Origin: Siminovitchia sediminis
GTDB taxonomy: Bacteria > Bacillota > Bacilli > Bacillales > Bacillaceae_C
Direction of reading: 5' to 3'
Length of the DNA stretch: 64,000 nt
Assembly: GCF_042680885.1 (NCBI RefSeq)
Contig: NZ_JBHUEO010000017.1
Coordinates: forward strand, 1 to 64,000
The notes below the pieces were generated by a model, which had not been told where the DNA came from, made no database searches, and saw nothing but the letters and a program-made list of their open reading frames with translations. Positions 1 through 7,745 of the stretch are shown in pieces. Positions within the stretch are counted from its first letter, which is position 1, and every line of letters begins with the position of its first letter. The translations under genes and the position numbers were made by a program.

Positions 1-2
1 TC

Positions 3-644
3 TTAGAGCTGGAGTTATCTTTTGAAGGATACGAAACAGGAAAAGCATTTACGGGTTTAGATGGATTAAAGATGTTTCGTGAACAGTCATGGGATTTGGT
101 GCTTCTTGATATTATGCTGCCTGAGATGAGCGGAATTGAAGTATTAAGGCGGATCAGGGCCGGAGATCCTCATACTCCGGTTATTATGCTGACAGCTAAA
201 GATTCAGTAGAGGATAAAGTGTCCGGATTGGATCTTGGTGCAAATGATTATGTCACGAAGCCATTTGAAATGGAGGAACTCCTTGCCAGAGTGCGTGCGG
301 CTTTAAGGCTAAGCCAACATACAAAAGGTGAAAAAGTGGACAATGGGTGGATACAAGTGGGTGAATTAAAGCTGAACGAACTGTCAAGGGAAGTATTCTT
401 TGGAGAAAGCCCCGTTGGATTAACTCAAAGGGAATTTGATCTCCTTGCCTATTTAATGAAGCATGACCGCCAAGTGTTAACGAGAGACCAGCTGCTTAAT
501 GGGGTCTGGGGATATGATTACTATGGGGACACCAACATAGTAGATGTGTATATCCGTTACATAAGAAATAAAATCGATAAGAAATATCATATGCCGTTGA
601 TCCATACCGTTCGAGGAGTCGGCTATGTATTAAAGGAAAGCTAA
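3..644 (+). CDS. OmpR/PhoB-family response regulator (5' end outside window)
   Basis: Partial gene: the reading frame is open from the first bases of the window, so the true start lies upstream; 213 residues are visible. The receiver domain shows the phospho-acceptor Asp in the LLDIMLPEMSG segment and the conserved Lys in TKPFE. A winged-helix C-terminal domain follows (LTQREFDLL to the terminal HTVRGVGYVL). It is a DNA-binding regulator phosphorylated by the kinase encoded next; the two genes overlap by one base (TAATG). With the two downstream PepSY genes the order resembles B. subtilis ykoG-ykoH-ykoI-ykoJ, which is a context inference. Likely targets are the direct repeats ahead of both PepSY genes. 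Confidence 0.93.
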   Translation, partial: LELELSFEGYETGKAFTGLDGLKMFREQSWDLVLLDIMLPEMSGIEVLRRIRAGDPHTPVIMLTAKDSVEDKVSGLDLGANDYVTKPFEMEELLARVRAALRLSQHTKGEKVDNGWIQVGELKLNELSREVFFGESPVGLTQREFDLLAYLMKHDRQVLTRDQLLNGVWGYDYYGDTNIVDVYIRYIRNKIDKKYHMPLIHTVRGVGYVLKES

Positions 645-2002
645 TGAAACTTCGCACGAAAATAAACCTATATACGGCAGTTATGTTTATAATCCTGTTA
701 TTGATGATAAATGTGGCCATCTACTTTACGTTCAGCCGCATGATGTTTGACAGTGATCTGAGCAGGGTTGGAAATGAAGCTTCCCAAACAGTAAAAGGTA
801 TTACACAAGCCGACCCTTCCGTTCCAACAGACAATTTGCTGCGGGCTTATATGCCTGTGAACGGGATGCTCCAAATCGTCCATAGTGACGGCACGGCAAG
901 TACGGCAGTAACATCTTCCGAACAGACGTATTTACGCGGCAATCCCGTCTCCTTTACAAATAAAGAGCAAAAGAAAATCATTGAATATGAAGGGGTCCCT
1001 TATGCCTTTGTTTCAATTCCTGTTATTTGGATGGATGGCGAAGTAGCGGAGGTTCAACTGACAGAGAGCCTGGCAGACACGGAAAATCAATTAAATACAT
1101 TGAAGTTCGTTCTGACGGCGATCATGTTGATGGCATCTATTCCGGTACTATTATCATCTCGGCTGTTGAGCAATTTTATCACATCACCGATTTCGTCATT
1201 GACAGCCACTATGCAGGAAATTCAGGCAAGCGGTCACTATAAGCGAATTAAGCTTCCGAAAAAGACAAACGATGAACTTTACCAAATGGGCGAGACTTTT
1301 AATCACATGATCGGCCAGCTCGAAAAGAACTTTGAAAAACAAGAACAATTTGTTTCCAACGCTTCCCATGAACTAAAGACACCGTTAACCGTTATTGATG
1401 CCTATGCAGATATGCTGAAAAGAAGAGGCCATCAAAGCCCCGAAGTGTTTAATGAATCGGTGGAAGCTATTCAATCCGAATCGCATCGTATGAAGAGCCT
1501 TATTGAGCAATTGCTGCTCCTGGCCAAGCATGAGGAACAATGGAACATCAAACAAACGGATTTCCCGCTTCGCCCGTTTGTTGAAGAAACAATCAAAACT
1601 TTTCAAGCCGGGTTTCAACGCGACATTCAATGCATTGCAGAAGAAGACGTGACTGTTAAAACAGATAAGGAAAAGTTTAAACAATTATTATATATTTTTC
1701 TGGACAATGCCAGAAAATACAGTAACGACTCAATTATTGTCAGAATCGGGGTAAACAAAAATGAAGCCATTGTAGAAATTATGGATCATGGGATTGGTAT
1801 TCCCAAGGACGACCTGCCCAAAGTTTTTGACCGGTTTTATCGGGTTGAGCAGTCACGTGCCAGAAAATCAGGCGGGTTCGGACTTGGCCTTCCTTTAGCC
1901 AAAGATTTGGCAGAAGCGATCGGTGCTGACTTTGCTATTGATAGTGAGGAAGGGATCGGAACAACTGTAAAAATAAGACTCATGAGAGACGATTCTCATT
2001 AA
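644..2002 (+). CDS. Two-component sensor histidine kinase
   Basis: Membrane kinase of 452 residues, partner of the preceding response regulator. A first transmembrane segment is at about residues 11-32, an extracytoplasmic sensor region follows to about 153, and a second membrane segment lies at about 155-175. A HAMP linker runs to about 228, the HisKA domain has the phospho-acceptor His at about residue 242 (SNASHELKTPL), and the HATPase domain contains the DHGIGIP and GFGLGLPL boxes. The ATG overlaps the regulator stop codon by one base, so translation is probably coupled. The signal sensed cannot be read from sequence; YkoH-like kinases are the closest context match. Confidence 0.93.
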   Translation: MKLRTKINLYTAVMFIILLLMINVAIYFTFSRMMFDSDLSRVGNEASQTVKGITQADPSVPTDNLLRAYMPVNGMLQIVHSDGTASTAVTSSEQTYLRGNPVSFTNKEQKKIIEYEGVPYAFVSIPVIWMDGEVAEVQLTESLADTENQLNTLKFVLTAIMLMASIPVLLSSRLLSNFITSPISSLTATMQEIQASGHYKRIKLPKKTNDELYQMGETFNHMIGQLEKNFEKQEQFVSNASHELKTPLTVIDAYADMLKRRGHQSPEVFNESVEAIQSESHRMKSLIEQLLLLAKHEEQWNIKQTDFPLRPFVEETIKTFQAGFQRDIQCIAEEDVTVKTDKEKFKQLLYIFLDNARKYSNDSIIVRIGVNKNEAIVEIMDHGIGIPKDDLPKVFDRFYRVEQSRARKSGGFGLGLPLAKDLAEAIGADFAIDSEEGIGTTVKIRLMRDDSH

Positions 2003-2026
2003 ATTCTCATATGATTCAAGTAGAAT
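1992..2026 (+). promoter_or_regulatory. Direct-repeat operator and -10 ahead of first PepSY gene
   Basis: ATTCTCAT occurs twice, at 1992-1999 and 2003-2010, with an 11-bp period; the kinase stop codon TAA (2000-2002) lies between them. A TAGAAT -10 hexamer follows at 2021-2026, 10 bp after the second repeat, and no good -35 is present. This is the usual layout of OmpR/PhoP-type activated promoters. A matching array precedes the second PepSY gene. Confidence 0.6.
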
Positions 2027-2053
2027 GAATGTAAAAACCATGAGGAGAAACAG

Positions 2054-2752
2054 ATGAAATTCTTACAAAAAAAAGGAACTCTTATATTGCTGGCTGCGGC
2101 CATACTGATGATTGTCATCTTTTGGCAGCTGGCTGGCAGGTTATCATCAGCGGAGCCGCTTTCACAAACAGAAGCGGGCGAGCTTGTACAGGATCTGTAT
2201 GGTGGAAAAATTATAGAAGTTGCAGAAAAAAATGGAACATACCACACAGTGATTCAATCGGATTCAGGTCTGTATAATGTTTCTGTTAATAGGCAGAGCG
2301 GGGAAATTGCAGGCATACACAAGCAAGAGGTGGAACAACAAAAAAAGATGTCTCTTTCCAAAAATGAAATTGAGGAAATTGTACAGGCAGAATTTAATGG
2401 TGAGATCGTCAGTATTGATTTAGAGGAGTCTGACAGACCTGTTTATAAAGTGGCTGTCAAAGAGGAAACAGCTGAAACGACGGTAACAATTGATTCATTA
2501 ACCGGAGAGATCGTAGATAAAGCCCGAAAGGAAATACCCTCATCAGATGATCCTTCACAGGGCATTACAAAAGAACAGGCCGTGAAAATTGCCAAAGAAC
2601 AAGTAAATGGAAAAGTCGATGATGTAGAATTCGAAGAGTCAGATGGCCTGCTTTATTATTTGATTGAAATAGAAATGAATAATGGTTCGGAAGCCACCGT
2701 CCAAATAAATGCGATTACTGAAGAGGTCCTTTCCATCACTTGGGATGATTAA
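2054..2752 (+). CDS. PepSY-repeat membrane-anchored protein
   Basis: 232 residues. An N-terminal hydrophobic segment (about residues 10-27) is followed by three successive PepSY-like repeats, at about 35-85, 97-150 and 170-230. Each has the pattern xxEAxxIAxxxxxG followed by a strand-rich part ending in a T/S-GEI-type turn. PepSY domains are extracytoplasmic and are often paired with two-component systems, where they are proposed to act as inhibitors or sensors. The ATG is preceded by GAGGAGA at 2041-2047. It probably belongs to the regulon of the adjacent regulator because of the direct repeats directly upstream. Resembles B. subtilis YkoI in context. Confidence 0.85.
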   Translation: MKFLQKKGTLILLAAAILMIVIFWQLAGRLSSAEPLSQTEAGELVQDLYGGKIIEVAEKNGTYHTVIQSDSGLYNVSVNRQSGEIAGIHKQEVEQQKKMSLSKNEIEEIVQAEFNGEIVSIDLEESDRPVYKVAVKEETAETTVTIDSLTGEIVDKARKEIPSSDDPSQGITKEQAVKIAKEQVNGKVDDVEFEESDGLLYYLIEIEMNNGSEATVQINAITEEVLSITWDD

Positions 2753-2769
2753 TGAGTTCTACTCTTCTC

Positions 2770-2826
2770 TTTCTCATGAATTTCTTATTCAGTCTTCAGA
2801 ACTCCCTCATCATACAACTTTAATAT
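2770..2826 (+). promoter_or_regulatory. Repeat array and -10 ahead of second PepSY gene
   Basis: TTTCTCAT (2770-2777) and TTTCTTAT (2781-2788) repeat with 11-bp period. A weaker copy sits at 2792-2799 and TCCCTCAT at 2803-2810. The -10 hexamer TAATAT (2821-2826) begins 10 bp after the last repeat, the same distance as in the other PepSY promoter. Likely binding sites for the adjacent OmpR-type regulator. Confidence 0.5.
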
Positions 2827-2862
2827 AAAAGCAGATCAAAATTGAGGGAGGAAATATTTATT

Positions 2863-3429
2863 ATGAAAAGAAAAGGAATCATTGTAAGTCTTGCAGGCAT
2901 GGTTGTTTTAGGAGGGGCTTTTGGAGTAAGTGCTGCGTCAAAAACTAATCAGGCGGCAGTTGGCAAGCAGCAAAATCTCCTATCAGTGGAAGAGGCAAAA
3001 CAGATTGCTTTGAATGAATACGGTGGAACATTAAAAAGCATTGAACTTGAAACGGATGACGGCTATAAGGTGTATGAGATTGATTTGCTTCTGGAAGGCA
3101 AATATGATGAAGTAGATATCGAGATGAATGCTGTTACTGGAGAAATCCTTTATGCTGAAATAGATGACGATGACAAAGATCTGCGTAATGGGGATGACAG
3201 CCCAAAGAACCGGGCATCTGAACAAGCAAAAGCTCAAGTTATTTTAAAGGAAGAAGCAATCTCATTAGCATTGAAGGATACGGATGGAATAATAAAGGAA
3301 GCTGGATATGATGATGGAGCCTATGAGATTGAGGTCCTCACAGCACAGCAAGAAGTAAAGTTCGAAATTCATGCTCTTACAGGAGAAATCATGAACAAAG
3401 AAATAGATAACAGAGATCACGATGAATAG
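2863..3429 (+). CDS. Secreted or anchored PepSY-domain protein
   Basis: 188 residues from the ATG at 2863, which has GAGGGAGG at 2844-2851. The upstream in-frame TTG at 2842 lies in front of this ribosome site and is rejected. The N-terminus is a signal-peptide-like stretch ending near AASA. Two PepSY repeats follow, at about residues 40-100 and 130-185, each ending in the TGEI(L/M) turn, and the tail is acidic (DDDDKD). The protein is paired with the preceding three-repeat PepSY protein but has its own repeat-controlled promoter, which resembles the ykoI/ykoJ arrangement of B. subtilis. Function is presumably extracytoplasmic sensing or inhibition; not established. Confidence 0.85.
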   Translation: MKRKGIIVSLAGMVVLGGAFGVSAASKTNQAAVGKQQNLLSVEEAKQIALNEYGGTLKSIELETDDGYKVYEIDLLLEGKYDEVDIEMNAVTGEILYAEIDDDDKDLRNGDDSPKNRASEQAKAQVILKEEAISLALKDTDGIIKEAGYDDGAYEIEVLTAQQEVKFEIHALTGEIMNKEIDNRDHDE

Positions 3430-3542
3430 GATAGCCATAGGATTTGTCGAGAATCTACGAAATTGTTTCCTGTAAATCCCATCTTTTTATTCCATGAATG
3501 GGTTATAATAGTAAATGGATAACAAGAAAGGGGATCTAATTC

Positions 3543-3725
3543 ATGGCTTATAGAAGAGGGCCTCAGGAGCCTGTTCCAGAAGAGGAAACAATTGTGTGGT
3601 CATGTACAAATGAACAATGTTCTTGTTGGATGAGGGATGCCTTTTCTGCAGAAAACAAAACAACCTGTCCTATTTGTCAATCATCGATGGAACAGGAAAC
3701 AAGAGTTTTACCGGTGATTTTATAA
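3543..3725 (+). CDS. YdjO-like cysteine-rich small protein
   Basis: 60 residues, ATG preceded by GAAAGGGGAT at 3526-3535. It carries a CTNEQC pair and a CPIC pair, consistent with a small zinc-ribbon. The start (RGPQEPVP...TIVWSCTNE.C..W) and the end (ETRVLPVI) match the YdjO family of small cold-inducible Bacillus proteins as I recall them. No enzymatic role is known. A TATAAT -10 lies at about 3503-3508 and a strong terminator follows the stop codon, so it is probably monocistronic. Confidence 0.75.
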   Translation: MAYRRGPQEPVPEEETIVWSCTNEQCSCWMRDAFSAENKTTCPICQSSMEQETRVLPVIL

Positions 3726-3740
3726 GCGTTTTAGCTCAGC

Positions 3741-3775
3741 CGTCCTGAATATTTTTTTGCAGGACGTTTTTTTTT
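3741..3775 (+). terminator. Rho-independent terminator
   Basis: Perfect stem CGTCCTG (3741-3747) / CAGGACG (3760-3766) followed by a long T run, just after the YdjO-like gene. Confidence 0.85.
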
Positions 3776-3857
3776 GCCAGGTTTTGGACTTTCCGTACAT
3801 TTTTCTTTAAATATGGGGAAACTGAATGATGGAGAGAAAAATGAGGAGGATAGATCC

Positions 3858-5411
3858 ATGACCAATCAACAAAATCAATTGCCTAAAGATCCGAAATCTT
3901 ATTGGATAGACTCCATTGACTTGCAGGAATTTTCGGCATTGGAACAGGATATTGTAACAGAAGTAGCCATAGTTGGCGGAGGCATTTCCGGGATTACGAC
4001 GGCTTTGTTACTAGCCAAAGAAGGCATGAATGTAACACTATTAGAATCCACACGCTTGTTAAATGGCACGACAGGCCATACAACTGCAAAAATTACGGCA
4101 CAGCATGGCATCCTGTATGATGAACTAATCAGTCACTTTGGATTGGAAAATACAAAACTGTACTACTCCGCTAACGAAAAAGCCGCTCATTTTATGGAAA
4201 ATCTCATTCAAGAATATGGAATTGATTGTGATTATCAAAAGGAAAGCGCCTATATTATTTCTTCTTCCGACAGTGACAGGCAAAAGCTTGAAAACGAAGC
4301 AAAAGCATATGAAAAATTAGGTATTGACGGCGGTTTTGTTGACAAAACTCCTTTAAAATTCCCAACCATTGGTGCGGTAGAGATGAAAAATCAAGCGCAG
4401 TTTCATCCGCTGAAATATTTGGCGCACCTGGTGGGCGAATTAAAGACGATGGGTGTCCAGATCTTTGAACGTTCAACGGCTGTCCGTATGGAGCAGGGTG
4501 ATCCTGCTGTTATTCATATGCGAAACGGAAACAGGGTAAAAGCAAAGTATGTTGTATCAGCCTCCCATTTTCCTTTCCATGACGGGAAGGGATATTTTGC
4601 AAGATTGTATCCAAAAAGATCTTATGTAATTGCCGTTAAACAAACGGAAGCTTATCCGGGCGGAATGTATATTACTTCAGACAAGCCTACACGTTCATTT
4701 AGAAGTGTAAAAATTAATGGAGAAGATATGCTCCTCGTCATTGGGGAAAGTAACAAGACAGGGCAGGGTATACCTGAAATAGAACATTATGAAGCGTTGG
4801 TAAAAGATGCAGTCAACTATTTTAATGCAAAGGAAGTTTTATTTCGCTGGTCAGCCCAAGACCTGGTTACCCCGGATAAAGTACCGTATATCGGGAGAAT
4901 TTCAAAGAACCATCGTAACGTTTTTGTTGCAACCGGCTTTAGAAAATGGGGGATGGCACACGGAACCTTCTCCGGTATGCTTATCAGTGATTTAATTTTA
5001 GAAAAGGACAATCCTTATGAAGAGTTTTATGCACCTTCCAGGTTTCCGTTAGACCCAAGCGTGAAAACCTTTGTGAAAGAGAATATGAATGTAGCCGCAC
5101 AACTGATCGGCGGAAAATTAGACCGTCCAGATAAGGAAATTAAAGACATTCAAGAAAATGAAGGGGCGGTTATCACAATTAAAGGAAAAAGGGCTGGTGC
5201 GTATAGAGACAGCAGCGGCAATCTGTTTGTAGTGGATACTACTTGCACTCATATGGGCTGTGAAGTGAACTGGAACAGTGGAGACAGGACTTGGGATTGT
5301 CCATGTCACGGCTCAAGGTTTGCTTATCATGGCGAAGTAGTTGAAGGACCGGCAGACCAGCCATTAAAGAGGATTGACCCGAACCAAATAGATTTTTCCT
5401 CATCCACTTGA
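3858..5411 (+). CDS. FAD-dependent oxidoreductase with C-terminal Rieske [2Fe-2S] domain (YhfW-like)
   Basis: 517 residues from ATG 3858, preceded by AGGAGGA at 3844-3850; the longer frame to 3774 starts inside the previous terminator and is rejected. Residues about 25-400 form a DAO-type FAD oxidoreductase, with the dinucleotide-binding GGGISG motif near the N-terminus and the GHTTAKI segment after it. Residues about 425-512 are a Rieske domain with the full ligand set CTHMGC...CPCHGS. B. subtilis YhfW has this same fusion; its substrate is unknown. The cytosolic location and a role in electron transfer to an unidentified amine or amino acid substrate are inferences. Confidence 0.88.
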   Translation: MTNQQNQLPKDPKSYWIDSIDLQEFSALEQDIVTEVAIVGGGISGITTALLLAKEGMNVTLLESTRLLNGTTGHTTAKITAQHGILYDELISHFGLENTKLYYSANEKAAHFMENLIQEYGIDCDYQKESAYIISSSDSDRQKLENEAKAYEKLGIDGGFVDKTPLKFPTIGAVEMKNQAQFHPLKYLAHLVGELKTMGVQIFERSTAVRMEQGDPAVIHMRNGNRVKAKYVVSASHFPFHDGKGYFARLYPKRSYVIAVKQTEAYPGGMYITSDKPTRSFRSVKINGEDMLLVIGESNKTGQGIPEIEHYEALVKDAVNYFNAKEVLFRWSAQDLVTPDKVPYIGRISKNHRNVFVATGFRKWGMAHGTFSGMLISDLILEKDNPYEEFYAPSRFPLDPSVKTFVKENMNVAAQLIGGKLDRPDKEIKDIQENEGAVITIKGKRAGAYRDSSGNLFVVDTTCTHMGCEVNWNSGDRTWDCPCHGSRFAYHGEVVEGPADQPLKRIDPNQIDFSSST

Positions 5412-5538
5412 CAAAAAGGAATCTTGAATAGTATTGGGTGTTTTATCCAGCATAATCAGCTGAATGGAAGTCCACAATAAGAACTGTTCAAAGCTGTAGC
5501 TTTGTTCAAAGGTAAACGGGATGACAGGAGGATGTCAA

Positions 5539-5790
5539 ATGAAAAAGTTTTGGACTACCATGCTGGCTGCTGCTGGAGTCGGTGCAGCTGCATATGGTTT
5601 AACTAAATATAGGAATGGAAAATATGCGGATTCTGTGAAAAATATGATAACAAGCGCCAAGAACATGATGCAAAATACGGGAGCCGCCGCCAACAATCCT
5701 TTAATGGAGATATCTAAAGAACTTGCGCCCCAAGGTCTCCAACAACAAAATAGCCAAAGAAGAAATAAGCATCCGATGAATCCCAGCTAA
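5539..5790 (+). CDS. Small hydrophobic N-terminus protein, unknown function
   Basis: 83 residues from ATG 5539, with AGGAGG at 5526-5531; an in-frame ATG at 5521 lies upstream of that site and is unlikely. The N-terminal 20 residues are Ala/Gly-rich and hydrophobic (a membrane anchor or signal), followed by a charged region with KNMI/KNMM repeats and a basic tail. It resembles small Bacillus proteins of the YrzQ/DUF3918 kind, but I am not sure of the family. It has its own terminator. Confidence 0.6.
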   Translation: MKKFWTTMLAAAGVGAAAYGLTKYRNGKYADSVKNMITSAKNMMQNTGAAANNPLMEISKELAPQGLQQQNSQRRNKHPMNPS

Positions 5791-5794
5791 AACA

Positions 5795-5826
5795 AGCTCC
5801 CTGATTTTTTACAGGGAGCTTTCTCG
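5795..5826 (+). terminator. Rho-independent terminator
   Basis: AGCTCCCTG (5795-5803) pairs with CAGGGAGCT (5812-5820), followed by TTCTCGTT, after the small membrane-protein gene. Confidence 0.75.
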
Positions 5827-5898
5827 TTGACATGTAAGATATACATGATGAAGGGCATCTTATTTACATAAAAAATAAGAAAACTTTGGTTATATCCG

Positions 5899-5927
5899 TT
5901 GATGAAAAGCCTATTCAAGCTTATAAT
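5899..5927 (+). promoter_or_regulatory. Sigma-A promoter of metA
   Basis: TTGATG (5899-5904), a 17-bp spacer and a perfect TATAAT (5922-5927) lie 40 bases upstream of the metA start. No SAM riboswitch or T-box is visible in the leader. Confidence 0.7.
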
Positions 5928-5966
5928 AAGTTTTATTAGCTTTTTTAGCAATAGGGAGGGATTGTA

Positions 5967-6914
5967 TTGCCTATTAACATTCCTAAACAAATGCCAGCAA
6001 GAGAAATCCTTGAAAAAGAGAAAATATTTGTAATGGATGAAGAAAGAGCAACAACGCAGGATATCCGTCCATTGAATATATTGATTTTAAATTTGATGCC
6101 TGAGAAGGAAAAGACGGAAGTCCAGCTGCTGAGGCTGCTGGGAAATTCTCCTTTGCAGGTTAACGTTACATTTTTGCATATGGCAACTCACCAATCGAAA
6201 AATGTAAGCAAATCTCACTTGGAGCAATTTTACAAAACCTATGATTCAGTAAAAAAATATTATTTTGACGGTATGATTATTACAGGTGCACCCATTGAAC
6301 ATTTGCCGTTTGAAAAGGTGAATTATTGGGAAGAGCTAAAACTCATTATGGATTGGTCCAGGGACCATGTCACATCGGTCATGCATATTTGCTGGGGAGC
6401 TCAAGCAGCGTTGTACTATCATTACGGAATTGACAAGTATGAGCTGCCGGCGAAATGCTCAGGCATATACAGACATACGATTTCCGATCAGACCGTAAAA
6501 CTTGTACGCGGATTTGATGAAGTTTACTTTGCTCCACATTCCCGCTATACCAGTGTCAGTCGGGAAGAGATTATAAATCATCCGGACCTGAATCTTTTAT
6601 CGGAGGGGGAAGCGGGCCCGTTTATCATCACTTCCAAGGACGAAAAGCATATTATGATTACTGGACATCTGGAATATGATACAGACACTTTGGCAATAGA
6701 GTACCAGCGAGACATAAAAAAGGGTTTGGATATTCAAATTCCGGAAAATTACTTTCCTGATAATGATGTAAATCAAGCACCGGTAAATACATGGCGTTCG
6801 CATAGCCATCTGCTGTTTTCGAACTGGCTTAATTATTATGTTTACCAGGAAACTCCGTATGAGCAGGATCGTAAAGTCAAGGTTGATATTCCTGCTGCCA
6901 ATGACATTTCATAA
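5967..6914 (+). CDS. metA: Homoserine O-acetyltransferase (MetA/MetAA)
   Basis: 315 residues, TTG start at 5967 with GGGAGGG at 5954-5960. It catalyses acylation of homoserine, the first committed step of methionine synthesis. The catalytic Cys is residue 142 (HICWGAQAAL), and the C-terminal GHLEYD segment carries the conserved Glu. Residue 111 is Glu (TGAPIE), the residue reported to mark acetyl-CoA-using MetA enzymes, whereas succinyl-CoA enzymes such as E. coli carry Gly there. So acetyl is the predicted donor despite the usual succinyltransferase family name. The gene is monocistronic, with a good sigma-A promoter and a terminator. Confidence 0.95.
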   Translation: MPINIPKQMPAREILEKEKIFVMDEERATTQDIRPLNILILNLMPEKEKTEVQLLRLLGNSPLQVNVTFLHMATHQSKNVSKSHLEQFYKTYDSVKKYYFDGMIITGAPIEHLPFEKVNYWEELKLIMDWSRDHVTSVMHICWGAQAALYYHYGIDKYELPAKCSGIYRHTISDQTVKLVRGFDEVYFAPHSRYTSVSREEIINHPDLNLLSEGEAGPFIITSKDEKHIMITGHLEYDTDTLAIEYQRDIKKGLDIQIPENYFPDNDVNQAPVNTWRSHSHLLFSNWLNYYVYQETPYEQDRKVKVDIPAANDIS

Positions 6915-6948
6915 CCGCACAGAGCAACTTGCTTTGTGTGGTTTTTTA
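6915..6948 (+). terminator. metA terminator
   Basis: CCGCACAGAGC (6915-6925) pairs with GCTTTGTGTGG (6931-6941) using two G-U pairs, followed by TTTTTT. Confidence 0.8.
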
Positions 6949-7735
6949 ATTTTTGTAAAAGATGCATGACTGAAATGGCAGGATGTGTCAAACTGCAACA
7001 GGAGTGTGAAGCAGTAAACTTGTTGGGCATTTTGCGAAAAATGCACACGAAAAACCCCTGCGTTCATTGCTTCCATGTTTCTCCTGGTATGCAAGGCTAT
7101 TTCACCCAGGTTTATCTGCTATGGGTACATATTCTTCTCTTAAAAGACTTATATTCAAAGAAATGTTATTGGTAATTAAAAAAAGGAGTAGATATGGGTG
7201 GCCGGTGAAAGCAGCGGAGTCTGATGTGCCGTAATGGCAAGATTGTTTTGAGCTGATGCAGAAGAAGGAGACGGCTGGGAATGCTTCCGTAAGTAATATG
7301 GAGGTTAACCGCATTTGAGGTCATGGTTTGCATGTTGCTGGAAGTTGAACATTCCCAAACGGTTTTAGCCGCACGCATTCGAAGCCGTAACCCCACTTAT
7401 ACATTTATCAAGGGACAGGAGAAGTTGTACAAACTATTGCAAGGAGAGCTGTCAGATGGAAAAAGATAATGGCCAAGCAAAATTGAACTTGTGGTTTTCC
7501 CGGCCGGAGTGACTGTCCTGGAACAGGGTACGACCAGCCGTTAGCCGGAAGGTCAAATGACATTGTTTTTATGAACCTGCTGAAGAAGAATATAAAAACT
7601 TGTTAAAACACCTTTTGAGATGTTAAACAAACAGGCAGGCCCCGGCTTGTTTTTAATTGAATCAATTGGATTGCATAACAGGAATGAATGACAGAAAAAA
7701 TATTGAATAAACTATCCTTTAGCAGGAGGATTAGA
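6949..7735 (+). other. Gene-poor, apparently decayed region
   Basis: About 790 bases without a credible gene. Short protein-like stretches occur in different forward frames, for example from the ATG at about 7332 (a 46-codon run ending near 7470) and around 7230-7310 in another frame, separated by stops. This is what a frameshifted relic would look like, but I cannot name a parent family. No terminator or RNA motif was recognised. A ribosome-site-like GCAGGAGG occurs at about 7721-7728 near the next gene. Confidence 0.3.
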
Positions 7736-7745
7736 GGGGTCAAAA

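Noticed and set aside
5827..5966. Possible SAM riboswitch or T-box ahead of metA
   Set aside because: No conserved riboswitch core, no T-box sequence and no terminator in the leader; only a sigma-A promoter is visible.
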